From positions 62,001 to 126,000 of the forward strand of contig JAGXIL010000089.1 in assembly GCA_024635655.1 (NCBI GenBank): 64,000 nucleotides of DNA. The letters are read 5' to 3'. The notes beneath the pieces were generated by a model. That model worked only from the letters and a program-made list of their open reading frames with translations. It had not been told where the DNA came from and searched no databases. The stretch is from Gillisia sp. (lineage in GTDB: Bacteria; Bacteroidota; Bacteroidia; Flavobacteriales; Flavobacteriaceae). Below are positions 9,860 through 18,063 of this stretch, piece by piece (position 1 is the stretch's first letter; the number at the start of each line of letters is the position of its first letter). The position numbers and the translations under genes were made by a program.

Positions 9860-10525
9860 ATTTTACCTCTTTGAATTAAACATTTTAATTTTTAGACATA
9901 GATCTCCCCTTCGGAAAAATCCGTTTCATTTTTTTACTGTTATTGCTTATGATGATTAGTAGGGTTACAGTCATCAACTGTTCTTCTAAATGAGAACAAT
10001 TAAATTAATACGGAAGATTTTTTTGGGGGGAATCTTTTATCAAATCGACTTGGGGCCAATTGGATTTTGTATTAATTGTGAAGTAAAATTATTATAAAAA
10101 GTTTCCAAACAAAGGAAAGTTAAAAAAATTAGATATAATACTTATTTTTAGGTATGAAAGACGTAAATTTCTCAAAAATCATGGGGGAAATCCCCCTGTT
10201 TTTTCTTTATATCTTGAGGAATAGATAAAATACTACCAAAATATTTTCAAAATTTCGGTTATCTTTCTCGTTTTTATTGAAAGAATATTTAATAAAAAGT
10301 AAAAATTATGAAGAATAAAAAGAATAGATAAATTTTTTCTATTCCTTAAATCCTATACTCTAAAACTATAAATTAGGATCCTTCAAATATAAATTCAGGA
10401 CAAAATGTTGAATAAAAGGTCGATGATCATCCTTTCCGATCAAATGATAGAGGTATAGCAAAATTTTTCTGCAAGTCACTCTTTCTATCCCTGTAAAACT
10501 TGTAAATTGCAGCAAAGTCAAGCAA
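9860..10525. other. AT-rich 666-bp divergent intergenic region
   Basis: The spacer separates the minus-strand adhesin operon from the plus-strand pdxH operon and must hold both promoters. I see no coding frame of note and no RNA gene. A perfect minus-strand -7 element (TATATTTG, 10391-10384) lies 525 bp upstream of the adhesin ATG and would imply a long leader. A 6-bp inverted repeat TGTTCT/AGAACA with an 8-nt spacer (9979-9998) could be an operator. AAAGAGGT just before the adhesin ATG looks like a ribosome-binding site, which is unusual in this A-rich-leader phylum. Confidence 0.4.
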
Positions 10526-11173
10526 ATGAGTAAGAATCTAGCCAATTACCGCAGGGTGTACTCCAAAGGAGCACTTTTGGAAATTGAATTACCACCTGAT
10601 CCCATGGATCTTTTTCACGATTGGTTTATGGAAATGGAAAGCTCAGAAAATTCTGTTGAAATTAACGCCATGACTATTTCCACAATTGGAGAGGATGGAT
10701 TTCCAAAATCAAGGGTAGTCCTCTTAAAGGAATTTAATGAAGAGGGGTTTTATTTTTACACGAATTACAATTCAGAAAAGGGGATAGCCCTTCAGAAAAA
10801 CCCTAAAATCTGTTTGTCCTTTTTCTGGCAAGAAATGGAGAGGCAGGTTATAATTAAAGGTATAGCTGAACGTTCTTCTGAGGAAAAAGCAAAGGAGTAT
10901 TTCCATAGCAGGCCAAGGGGCAGCCAGATAGGAGCGTGGGCTTCAAGTCAGAGCGATGAGATCTCCTCGAGGGAGGTCCTGGATAAAAAAGTGCTGGAAT
11001 TATCCTTAAAATTTAGAGATGAGATTATTCCCAAACCTGAATTTTGGGGAGGGTACCTGGTAAGGCCGGTGAGTTTTGAATTTTGGCAGGGACGCCCTAA
11101 CCGATTGCACGATAGAATTCTTTATGAGCGTAAAAACAGTAACAACTGGACATTTAAAAGATTAGCACCCTAA
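10526..11173 (+). CDS. pdxH: Pyridoxamine 5'-phosphate oxidase
   Basis: 215 residues, the normal length. PdxH uses FMN to oxidise pyridoxine or pyridoxamine 5'-phosphate to pyridoxal 5'-phosphate in the cytoplasm. Visible marks are the RRVYSKGAL N-terminal region, the FMN-binding RVVLLKEFNEEGFYFYTN segment, RGSQIGAWAS, and the C-terminal family signature FEFWQGRPNRLHDR. The TAA stop shares its last A with the ATG of the next gene (TAATG), so the two are translationally coupled. It heads a run of four co-directional genes that ends with ppx. PLP supply and polyphosphate metabolism have no obvious link; the grouping may be only positional. Confidence 0.97.
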   Translation: MSKNLANYRRVYSKGALLEIELPPDPMDLFHDWFMEMESSENSVEINAMTISTIGEDGFPKSRVVLLKEFNEEGFYFYTNYNSEKGIALQKNPKICLSFFWQEMERQVIIKGIAERSSEEKAKEYFHSRPRGSQIGAWASSQSDEISSREVLDKKVLELSLKFRDEIIPKPEFWGGYLVRPVSFEFWQGRPNRLHDRILYERKNSNNWTFKRLAP

Positions 11174-11658
11174 TGAAAAGATTAATTCTAATACGACACG
11201 GAAAATCCTCCTGGAAATATGACGTAGCTGATGATAAGCGGCCTCTAAAAAAGAGAGGTTTTAAAGACGGGGAAGTGGTATCAAAAGCTTTTAAAAAATT
11301 CTTCAGTAAACCGGTTGAAGTTTGGTCCAGTCCCGCAGTAAGAGCACTGGAGACAGCACAAATCTTTAAGGAAAAGCTTGATATAAACGATAAGGACTTT
11401 TCTATAAAATCTCAATTATATACCTTCAACAAAAAGGACTTGCTTCATCAAATACAAACGTGTGAAGACCATGTGGATAAATTGATGATTTTTGGACATA
11501 ATCCCGCAATGACCGGGCTTGTAAATGATCTGGGAGATAAGGTCTTTGATAACATTCCTACTACCGGGCTCACCGTTATAGATCTTGATACCCATACCTG
11601 GAAAAATCTTAAAAACGGGAAAACAATTGTAAATTTATTTCCTAAAAACTTACGCTAA
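11173..11658 (+). CDS. SixA-like histidine phosphatase family protein
   Basis: 161 residues. It opens with LILIRHGKSSW, the RHG catalytic motif (residues 8-10) of the histidine-phosphatase superfamily, and has the second catalytic histidine in FGHNPAMTGL. Length and the small alpha/beta fold match SixA, which removes phosphate from phosphohistidine in signalling proteins. The start codon overlaps the pdxH stop by one base, and ppk1 begins 6 bp after its stop. PPK1 acts through a phosphohistidine, so a link to the next gene is conceivable but is inference only. The substrate is not known. Confidence 0.88.
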   Translation: MKRLILIRHGKSSWKYDVADDKRPLKKRGFKDGEVVSKAFKKFFSKPVEVWSSPAVRALETAQIFKEKLDINDKDFSIKSQLYTFNKKDLLHQIQTCEDHVDKLMIFGHNPAMTGLVNDLGDKVFDNIPTTGLTVIDLDTHTWKNLKNGKTIVNLFPKNLR

Positions 11659-11664
11659 ACATTA

Positions 11665-13770
11665 ATGGGTAATAATTACCAGTACATAAACCGGGAGCTA
11701 AGCTGGCTGCAATTTAATACCAGGGTGCTTCAGGAAGCCGAAGATGAGACGGTTCCTCTTATAGAACGACTCCGTTTTTTAGGGATCTTTTCCAATAATT
11801 TAGATGAATTTTTTAAAGTGCGCTATGCAACCATTAAACGAATAGATCTCGCGGGGAAAAGTGCAAAGAGTATTTTAGGAGGGATCAAGGCCGGTAAACT
11901 GTTGGAAGAGATCACCCAGATCGTGATCAAACAACAGTCGGAAAGCCTGGAAGTTCTTGAGAAAATCCAGAATCAGTTAAAGGAGCATGACGTTTTTATC
12001 ATAAATGAAAAGCAGGTTTCCCCTTCACAGGAGATCTTTATAAAAGATTATTTTCTTACGGTGGTAAGTCCGGCTCTTGTGACTATCATTTTAAATGACC
12101 TAAAGGAGCTTCCAAGTTTAAAGGACAGTGCTGCTTATCTTGCTGTAAAAATGATTATGAAGGAAGAAGTTCCGCAGCAGGGAATATCAAAATTACTTCA
12201 CAGGCATGTAAGGGAAAGAAAATACGTTCTTATTGAAATTCCAAGAAGCATCAATCGCTTTGTGGTGCTTCCGGAAAGTGACGGAAAACAGTTTATAATT
12301 TTACTTGACGATTTGATCCGGTTTAATCTAAAGACCATTTTCAATATTTTTGAATATGAAAGTGTATCTGCCCACATGGTAAAGATCACCCGTGACGCAG
12401 AGTTGGATATAGATAGTGACCTTAGTAAAAGTTTTATTGAAAAAATTTCAGAAAGTGTAAAGGATCGTATAAAAGGCGATCCCGTACGTTTTGTATACGA
12501 TATGAACATTGATGAAGATACCCTTAGTTTTTTAATGGGTAAAATGGGTATTGATTCTACTGATAGCATAATTCCCGGTGGCCGATACCACAATCGAAGG
12601 GACTATATGAACTTTCCATCCCTGGGCAAGGAAAAATTGCTGTATAAGGCTATTGAACCCCTGCCTATCCCGGGCCTTGTTCTGCAGGGGAGTCTATTGG
12701 GTAGGATAGCACACAAGGATTATCTGCTTTATGCTCCTTACCAATCTTTTGCATATGTGGTAAAATTTTTACGGGAAGCTGCATTAGATCCCAAAGTAAG
12801 ATCTATTAAGATCACTATCTATCGCCTTGCGAAGATCTCTCACATAGCCAGTTCTCTAATTAATGCGGTAAAGAACGGTAAGAAAGTTACAGTACAAATT
12901 GAATTAAGGGCCAGGTTTGATGAAGTGGCCAACATAAGATATGCAGAGCAAATGCAACAGGAAGGTGTTAATTTGATCTTTGGAGTAACAGGATTAAAAG
13001 TTCACTGTAAAACCTGCATCATTGAAAGAGAAGAAGGTAGCAAACTGAAAAAATACGGGTTTATAAGCACAGGTAATTTTAACGAATCAACTTCCCGAAT
13101 CTACACCGATTATACGCTCTTTACAGGTAATCAGGAATTACTAAAAGAAATAAACAAGGTTTTTGATTTCTTTGAGATCAACTATAAGGTGAGCAGGTAT
13201 AAGCACCTTTTGGTCTCTCCTCATTATACCCGTACTGCACTTCTCAAACTTATCAATACAGAGATCGAAAATGCCAAAAAGGGTATTCAGTCAGGGATTA
13301 AACTTAAATTGAACAGCCTTTCAGATTTTACATTAATTGATAAATTATACGAAGCCAGCAGGGAAGGAGTAAAAATAAAATTAATAGTTAGAGGTTTGTG
13401 TTCCTTAATTCCGGGAGTGCCCGGAATGAGTGAGAATATCGAAGCTATATCAATTATAGATAAGTTTCTGGAACATCCAAGGGTTTTTATTTTTGAAAAT
13501 GCAGGGGATCAAAAAATATATATTTCTTCAGCAGACTGGATGACGAGGAACATGGATCTGCGGGTAGAGATCTCCTGTCCAATTTATGACGAGGAAATTA
13601 AGCAGGAAATTTTGGAAACATTCGATATAAGCTGGAATGACAATGTAAAGGCCAGGATTCATTCTCTGGATCAGGATAATGCATATCGCAGAAATGATAA
13701 GGCCCCGCTGCGTTCTCAATTTGCTTTATACGAATATTACCAGAAAAAATTAGAAAACTACAAAGTGTGA
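11665..13770 (+). CDS. ppk1: Polyphosphate kinase 1
   Basis: 701 residues, normal for PPK1, which polymerises the gamma phosphate of ATP into polyphosphate. The N-terminal domain opens with NRELSWLQFNTRVLQEA. The two PLD-like catalytic domains follow, with LKVHCKTCIIER carrying the probable autophosphorylated histidine (about residue 447), GFISTGNFNESTSRIYTDY, and a second site region VRGLCSLIPG. The C-terminal ISSADWMTRNMDLRVE is also conserved. The last codons overlap the start of ppx (GTGA), so kinase and phosphatase are made from one transcript. Confidence 0.97.
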   Translation: MGNNYQYINRELSWLQFNTRVLQEAEDETVPLIERLRFLGIFSNNLDEFFKVRYATIKRIDLAGKSAKSILGGIKAGKLLEEITQIVIKQQSESLEVLEKIQNQLKEHDVFIINEKQVSPSQEIFIKDYFLTVVSPALVTIILNDLKELPSLKDSAAYLAVKMIMKEEVPQQGISKLLHRHVRERKYVLIEIPRSINRFVVLPESDGKQFIILLDDLIRFNLKTIFNIFEYESVSAHMVKITRDAELDIDSDLSKSFIEKISESVKDRIKGDPVRFVYDMNIDEDTLSFLMGKMGIDSTDSIIPGGRYHNRRDYMNFPSLGKEKLLYKAIEPLPIPGLVLQGSLLGRIAHKDYLLYAPYQSFAYVVKFLREAALDPKVRSIKITIYRLAKISHIASSLINAVKNGKKVTVQIELRARFDEVANIRYAEQMQQEGVNLIFGVTGLKVHCKTCIIEREEGSKLKKYGFISTGNFNESTSRIYTDYTLFTGNQELLKEINKVFDFFEINYKVSRYKHLLVSPHYTRTALLKLINTEIENAKKGIQSGIKLKLNSLSDFTLIDKLYEASREGVKIKLIVRGLCSLIPGVPGMSENIEAISIIDKFLEHPRVFIFENAGDQKIYISSADWMTRNMDLRVEISCPIYDEEIKQEILETFDISWNDNVKARIHSLDQDNAYRRNDKAPLRSQFALYEYYQKKLENYKV

Positions 13771-14666
13771 TTCAACAAAGGAAATTTGCAGCAATAGATA
13801 TAGGTTCCAACGCAGTAAGGCTTTTAATCTCAACAATTACCGAACAGGAGGGGAAAGAGCCTATTTTCAAGAAAACTTCATTGGTACGGGTACCTATCAG
13901 GTTGGGCGCAGATGTTTTTATGACCAAACTGATCTCAGAAGAGAATACAGGCCGGATGGTAGATACAATGCAGGCATTCAAGTTACTAATGAAATCTCAC
14001 AAAATTGAAAAATACCGGGCCTGTGCAACATCGGCAATGAGAGAAGCCAGTAATGGAGAGGAGGTTGCCAGGACCATTGCAGAAAAAACAGGGGTTGAGA
14101 TAAGTATCATAGACGGAAATGCTGAAGCTGCAATTATTGCGGCTACAGACCTGCACACCTTTATTCAGAGTGATAAAACATATTTATATGTTGATGTAGG
14201 TGGAGGTAGTACCGAGTTTACTTTATACTCAGGAGGGGAGACTGTTGCCTCTAAATCATTTAAGCTGGGAACAGTACGATTACTTGAAAACAGGGTAGAA
14301 GATGGGTTGTGGGAAGAAGTAGAAAGCTGGATAAAAAAGATCACCAAAGATTATCCCAAGGTTGACCTTTTGGGTTCGGGGGGTAACATAAATAACATAT
14401 TTAAAAGCAGTGGAAAACCTGTAGGAAAACCACTCAGTTTCCTGTATTTAAGTTCCTACTATCAGCTGTTGAATTCATTCACCTATGAAGAGAGGATCAC
14501 TGAACTTAATCTTAATGCCGACAGGGCCGATGTTATAATCCCCGCTGCAAAGATTTATCTGTCAGCCATGAAATGGACAAAAGCCCGAAGGATCTATGTA
14601 CCAAAAATTGGGCTGGCTGATGGGATCATTAAATCTCTTTACCAGGAAAAAATAAGTGCAAATTAA
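13767..14666 (+). CDS. ppx: Exopolyphosphatase (Ppx/GppA family, short form)
   Basis: 299 residues of the ASKHA fold, with the phosphate-1 loop IDIGSNAVRLLI near the N-terminus and VDVGGGSTEF in the middle. It hydrolyses terminal phosphates of polyphosphate (or pppGpp in GppA-type members). It lacks the C-terminal HD-like domain of the roughly 500-residue E. coli Ppx, as is common for short bacterial forms. The start is a GTG whose last bases overlap the ppk1 stop (GTGA, 4 bp); no ATG lies close by in frame and the family N-terminus begins right there. Its 3' end overlaps the convergent miaE gene by 4 bp. Confidence 0.93.
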   Translation: MIQQRKFAAIDIGSNAVRLLISTITEQEGKEPIFKKTSLVRVPIRLGADVFMTKLISEENTGRMVDTMQAFKLLMKSHKIEKYRACATSAMREASNGEEVARTIAEKTGVEISIIDGNAEAAIIAATDLHTFIQSDKTYLYVDVGGGSTEFTLYSGGETVASKSFKLGTVRLLENRVEDGLWEEVESWIKKITKDYPKVDLLGSGGNINNIFKSSGKPVGKPLSFLYLSSYYQLLNSFTYEERITELNLNADRADVIIPAAKIYLSAMKWTKARRIYVPKIGLADGIIKSLYQEKISAN

Positions 14667-15244
14667 CCGTGGATACTTTCCTTTCTACCAAGGTCCTTCA
14701 TTACATCGGCTTCAAAATCCAGTAGGTCCTGCCATTTTCTGTCTACCTCTTTTCTATTTCCGTACTGGCGCGCGAAATTCAGGAAAAGGGTATAATGGTT
14801 GGCTTCACTAATCATGAGCTGCTTGTAAAACTCCTGCAATTCGGGATCCTCAAGTTCTTCTGAAAGTAACCTGAAACGTTCACAGCTTCTTGCTTCTATA
14901 AGTGCAGCAATTAATAGTCTGTGTACCATTTGATCGATCCGGCTCCCTCCTTTAGGAAAAAATTTGCGCAGTTGAATTACATAATCGTCTTTTCGATCCC
15001 ATCCCAATACAATACCTCTAGCCTGAAGTTTATCGTGAACCATTTTAAAATGGCCCATTTCCTCCCGCACCAGGGCAGTCATGGCATTCACAAGTTCAGG
15101 AAATTCGGGAAAGGTAACAATCAGGGAAATTGCTGTAGATGCAGCTTTTTGCTCACACCAGGCGTGATCAATAAGAATTTCTTCTATATTTTTTTCAGCA
15201 ATCTTTGCCCAGCTAGGGTCAGTAGGAAGTTTTAAACCAAGCAT
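14663..15244 (-). CDS. miaE: tRNA-(ms2io6A)-hydroxylase
   Basis: 193 residues, a ferritin-like four-helix di-iron protein. The metal ligands are visible in REEMGHFKMVH, IEARSCERF and ISEANHYTLF. MiaE hydroxylates the isopentenyl group of 2-methylthio-N6-isopentenyladenosine at position 37 of tRNAs. The WCEQKAASTA stretch near the N-terminus is typical of the bacterial family. It starts 3 bp after the dnaX stop and so is the distal gene of a dnaX-miaE transcript. The 3' end meets ppx tail to tail with a 4-bp overlap. Confidence 0.93.
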   Translation of the reverse strand: MLGLKLPTDPSWAKIAEKNIEEILIDHAWCEQKAASTAISLIVTFPEFPELVNAMTALVREEMGHFKMVHDKLQARGIVLGWDRKDDYVIQLRKFFPKGGSRIDQMVHRLLIAALIEARSCERFRLLSEELEDPELQEFYKQLMISEANHYTLFLNFARQYGNRKEVDRKWQDLLDFEADVMKDLGRKESIHG

Positions 15245-15247
15245 AAT

Positions 15248-17509
15248 TTATAGATCAAGATCAAAGGTTGACCGTAATTTTTCGATCAACGGATTTTTCT
15301 CCTTTAGTTTATTGTATTTTTCAATGTTTGTAAAGGCATATTTCTTTGCCGTAGTTTCATTAACCTGGATCTCGAGCGTGATCAGGGTATTATCCAGTCT
15401 CTTTTTGAGGTAGCCCATAAGTTGATTCTGGCCACGTTCCAGGTCTTTCTTCATCGTATCAGCAGGAAGTTCTATAGATATTACAGATCCGTTGATCTTA
15501 GGCATATCAGTCTCCATGATAGAGGCCAATATTTTTTCGCCCTTATTTTTCAGACGATGTATATAGTCGTCCCAGGCAGCGTGAAGTTGGGTTTCGGTAA
15601 ACTTCTCACTTCTTACTTCGGCTGCTTTCTCCTTACTTCCCTGCTGTTTGGCAAGAATTTCCTTCTTTAAGCGAATGCTTTTCAAGGATAAACCTGAAAC
15701 TTTTTCAGTAGAGATCTCCTGGTCTTTTTCTTCAGAAGAAGAAGGAATCGGATTGTTTTCTTCTGATGAAACTTCATCGGTGGAAATCGCTTCCGGATCC
15801 TTATTTTCCAAGGTATGCTTATTCACGGGATTTTCTTCTTCTGCAGAAGGAGTTAAGGTTATCCCGGGGTTTTCAGATGAATTTTGCTGAGGAGAAACTG
15901 CAGCATCTTCCGGTTTATAAGTTGCTTCTTCTTCCGCAGAATCCGGATTGGTCCTGATATATGCTCCTGATGGCTCTTCTTCAATATCCGTCTCTTCAAC
16001 CTTAGAAGGTATAAAAAGTGCCGGTTGTTCAAATGCTTCTGCTGAATTTTTTACATGATTTTTATTCGAGGTATCATCCTGGGAGAGAGTTTCTGATTCT
16101 TCTTCAACAGCAGGAGATTCAGAAACACCTGAAATATCCTCAGTCTGGTCACTCAACAATTCAGCCAGGGCTTCCTTCATCTCTACCGGAATCCCGGGAG
16201 CTTTTGGCTCCGGATTGCAGGAAGCATTTTCGGGATCGGGCAGACCTTTGGTGGCAGCAGGATTGACAGAAGGTTTGAAATTCTTAAGATCAGGAACCTG
16301 TACCTCAGGACTAGCAGCAGAATTTCCGGTGGCGTATTCGTTGTCCCTTACCACCACTTTTTCTTCCGCAGAAAGCTTTACCGTTGGCGGCACTACCACG
16401 GCATTTTTAAAATTTTCAGCAGGAATTATAAACTCAGGCTTTTTTTTTTCTCCATCAAAAGTGACAGAGGCAAGTTGCATAAGGCATAATTCTACCAATA
16501 GCCGTTGATTGCGGCTGCTCTTGTATTTAAGGTCACATTCATTGGCCAGGTCAATTCCCTGCATTAAAAAGGATTCGCTGGTTTTTTGCGCCTGTTCAAA
16601 ATAAGCGGTTTTCGTAGTTTCCCCAACTTCCAGAAGACTTACAGTCTTTGGATCCCTGCAAACCAACAGATCCCGGAAATGAGAAGCTAACCCGGAAATA
16701 AAATGGTGCCCGTCAAATCCCCGCGACAGAATATCGTTGAACTCAACCAGAAGTTGAGGGATATTGTTTTTCAGGATAAGCCCGGTAACCGTGAGGTAGG
16801 TTTCGTAATCGAGAACGTTAAGATTTTCAGTTACAGCCTGACGGGTTAAATTGGCTCCGCTAAAACTAACTACCCTGTCGTAAATAGAAAGAGCATCCCG
16901 CATTGCGCCGTCTGCTTTTTGGGCAATAATGTGCAGGGCATCATCTTCAGCTTTTACACCTTCCTGTTCTGCAATATATCCCAGGTAATTTTTCGCATCG
17001 GTTACAGTGATCCTTTTAAAGTCAAAAATCTGGCACCGGGAAAGAATGGTGGGAATGATCTTGTGTTTTTCTGTAGTAGCAAGTATGAAGATCGCATGTT
17101 TTGGCGGCTCTTCCAGAGTCTTTAAAAATGCATTAAAGGCGCTGGCAGAGAGCATATGTACCTCATCAATGATATATACCTTATATTTTCCTATTTGTGG
17201 AGGTATTCTTACCTGGTCTATTAAATTCCGGATATCGTCTACAGAATTATTTGAGGCAGCATCGAGTTCAAAAATATTGAAGGCAAAATCTTCGTCGGGT
17301 TTTTGTGTCCCGTCGTGATTGATCATTTTTGCCAGAATACGGGCACAAGTTGTTTTTCCAACTCCTCGGGGCCCGGTAAAAAGAAGTGCCTGCGCAAGAT
17401 GGTTATTGTTTATGGCATTTAACAGGGTATTGGTAATTGCCTGTTGGCCCACCACATCTTTAAAGGTTTGGGGGCGGTATTTTCGTGCCGATACAACAAA
17501 ATGCTCCAT
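15248..17509 (-). CDS. dnaX: DNA polymerase III subunit gamma/tau
   Basis: 753 residues. The clamp-loader ATPase core has the P-loop GPRGVGKT (46-53), the DEVH Walker B (YIIDEVHMLS), the LKTLEEPP sensor region and the ATTEKHKIIPTILSRCQ segment. Domain III ends near residue 350. Residues about 360-620 are an acidic, Pro/Ser/Glu-rich linker and 625-753 the conserved C-terminal region for polymerase contact. The four zinc-binding cysteines of E. coli DnaX are absent: the segment between CARILAK and FELDAASNN has none. At codons 354-357 there is a run of ten A (16449-16440); a -1 slip reads on to a TGA at once and would give a 358-residue gamma-like protein. miaE follows after 3 bp, and a perfect TATATTTG -7 element lies upstream. 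Confidence 0.97.
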   Translation of the reverse strand: MEHFVVSARKYRPQTFKDVVGQQAITNTLLNAINNNHLAQALLFTGPRGVGKTTCARILAKMINHDGTQKPDEDFAFNIFELDAASNNSVDDIRNLIDQVRIPPQIGKYKVYIIDEVHMLSASAFNAFLKTLEEPPKHAIFILATTEKHKIIPTILSRCQIFDFKRITVTDAKNYLGYIAEQEGVKAEDDALHIIAQKADGAMRDALSIYDRVVSFSGANLTRQAVTENLNVLDYETYLTVTGLILKNNIPQLLVEFNDILSRGFDGHHFISGLASHFRDLLVCRDPKTVSLLEVGETTKTAYFEQAQKTSESFLMQGIDLANECDLKYKSSRNQRLLVELCLMQLASVTFDGEKKKPEFIIPAENFKNAVVVPPTVKLSAEEKVVVRDNEYATGNSAASPEVQVPDLKNFKPSVNPAATKGLPDPENASCNPEPKAPGIPVEMKEALAELLSDQTEDISGVSESPAVEEESETLSQDDTSNKNHVKNSAEAFEQPALFIPSKVEETDIEEEPSGAYIRTNPDSAEEEATYKPEDAAVSPQQNSSENPGITLTPSAEEENPVNKHTLENKDPEAISTDEVSSEENNPIPSSSEEKDQEISTEKVSGLSLKSIRLKKEILAKQQGSKEKAAEVRSEKFTETQLHAAWDDYIHRLKNKGEKILASIMETDMPKINGSVISIELPADTMKKDLERGQNQLMGYLKKRLDNTLITLEIQVNETTAKKYAFTNIEKYNKLKEKNPLIEKLRSTFDLDL

Positions 17510-17526
17510 GTATGAATTTTGAACAA

Positions 17527-17534
17527 CAAATATA
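17527..17534 (-). promoter_or_regulatory. Bacteroidota -7 promoter element for dnaX
   Basis: TATATTTG on the minus strand (plus strand CAAATATA) matches TAnnTTTG and ends 17 bp before the dnaX ATG. No convincing -33 TTG was found at the usual distance. Confidence 0.5.
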
Positions 17535-17632
17535 GAAATACCATTCCTAAGATGTAAACCTTATCTCTTTAATTTTATTATTTAGGGTGGCTAATTTCTG
17601 GAGTTTTGGTATGGAGTTGGTTGTATCTACTG

Positions 17633-17640
17633 TATCTTTG
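17633..17640 (+). promoter_or_regulatory. -7 promoter element for rnpB
   Basis: TATCTTTG is a perfect TAnnTTTG and lies 13 bp before the first base of the P1 helix of the RNase P RNA, so the predicted transcription start fits the RNA 5' end. A TTTTGG at 17604-17609 may be the -33 element, though the gap is somewhat long. Confidence 0.6.
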
Positions 17641-17653
17641 AAACAATAAAAAT

Positions 17654-17967
17654 AAGCAGGCCGCCTTATCGCTTCTCCCAATTAAAGGGGAGGGGAGGAA
17701 ATTCCGGACACCATAGGGCAGCATAGTGGGTAACGCCCACCGTCCGCTTTGGCGGAAAGGACTAGTGCAACAGAAAGGATGTACAGGTAATGCTGTAGTG
17801 AAATCATGTAAACTCTATGCGGTGCAATGCCATGTATACCGGCTCTTAAGGGTCGCCCGCCCGTTGCCGGAGGGTAGGCAGCTAAAGGTTTTTGGCAACA
17901 AAAACCTCAGATAAATGATAAGGGTCCTTTTCTTAGGGAACAGAATCCGGGTTACAGGCCTGCTTTT
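17654..17967 (+). ncRNA. rnpB: RNase P RNA
   Basis: About 314 nt of type A bacterial RNase P RNA, the catalytic part of the enzyme that matures tRNA 5' ends. Ends are set by the P1 helix: GCAGGCC (from 17657) pairs with GGCCTGC (to 17963). Conserved blocks seen in order are GAGGAAATTCCGGAC, CATAGGGCAGCAT, GGGTAACGCCCACC, AGTGCAACAGAAAG, GATAAATGATAAGGG and ACAGAATCCGGGTTACAGG. Relative to the usual AAAGTCCGG the first block carries T for G, and the distal P4 strand carries a matching change, so the helix is kept with a U-G pair. A T-rich tract follows P1 and probably ends transcription. A perfect -7 box lies upstream. Confidence 0.93.
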
Positions 17968-18005
17968 TTATTTTTTATTTTTCTTCAACAGGCAACTGTG
18001 TTGCC
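17964..18005 (+). terminator. T-rich end of rnpB and following hairpin
   Basis: The P1 3' strand runs straight into a long T-rich tract (from 17963), which with the P1 stem could act as an intrinsic terminator. A second hairpin, GGCAAC-TGT-GTTGCC (17991-18005), follows without a clear T run. From there to 18063 I see only AT-rich sequence. Confidence 0.4.
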
Positions 18006-18063
18006 GTATTATCAAACCTTTTTAGAGTCCCCGCTAAAAACAAAAACGATAAAAATTTAATTT

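Noticed and set aside
2651-9959. Many plus-strand frames of 60-125 codons opposite the adhesin gene
   Set aside because: They are shadows of the repeats: they show the same 228-bp period, low-complexity Ser/Cys/Tyr composition and no start context.
17726-17914. 62-codon plus-strand frame
   Set aside because: It lies wholly within the RNase P RNA gene.
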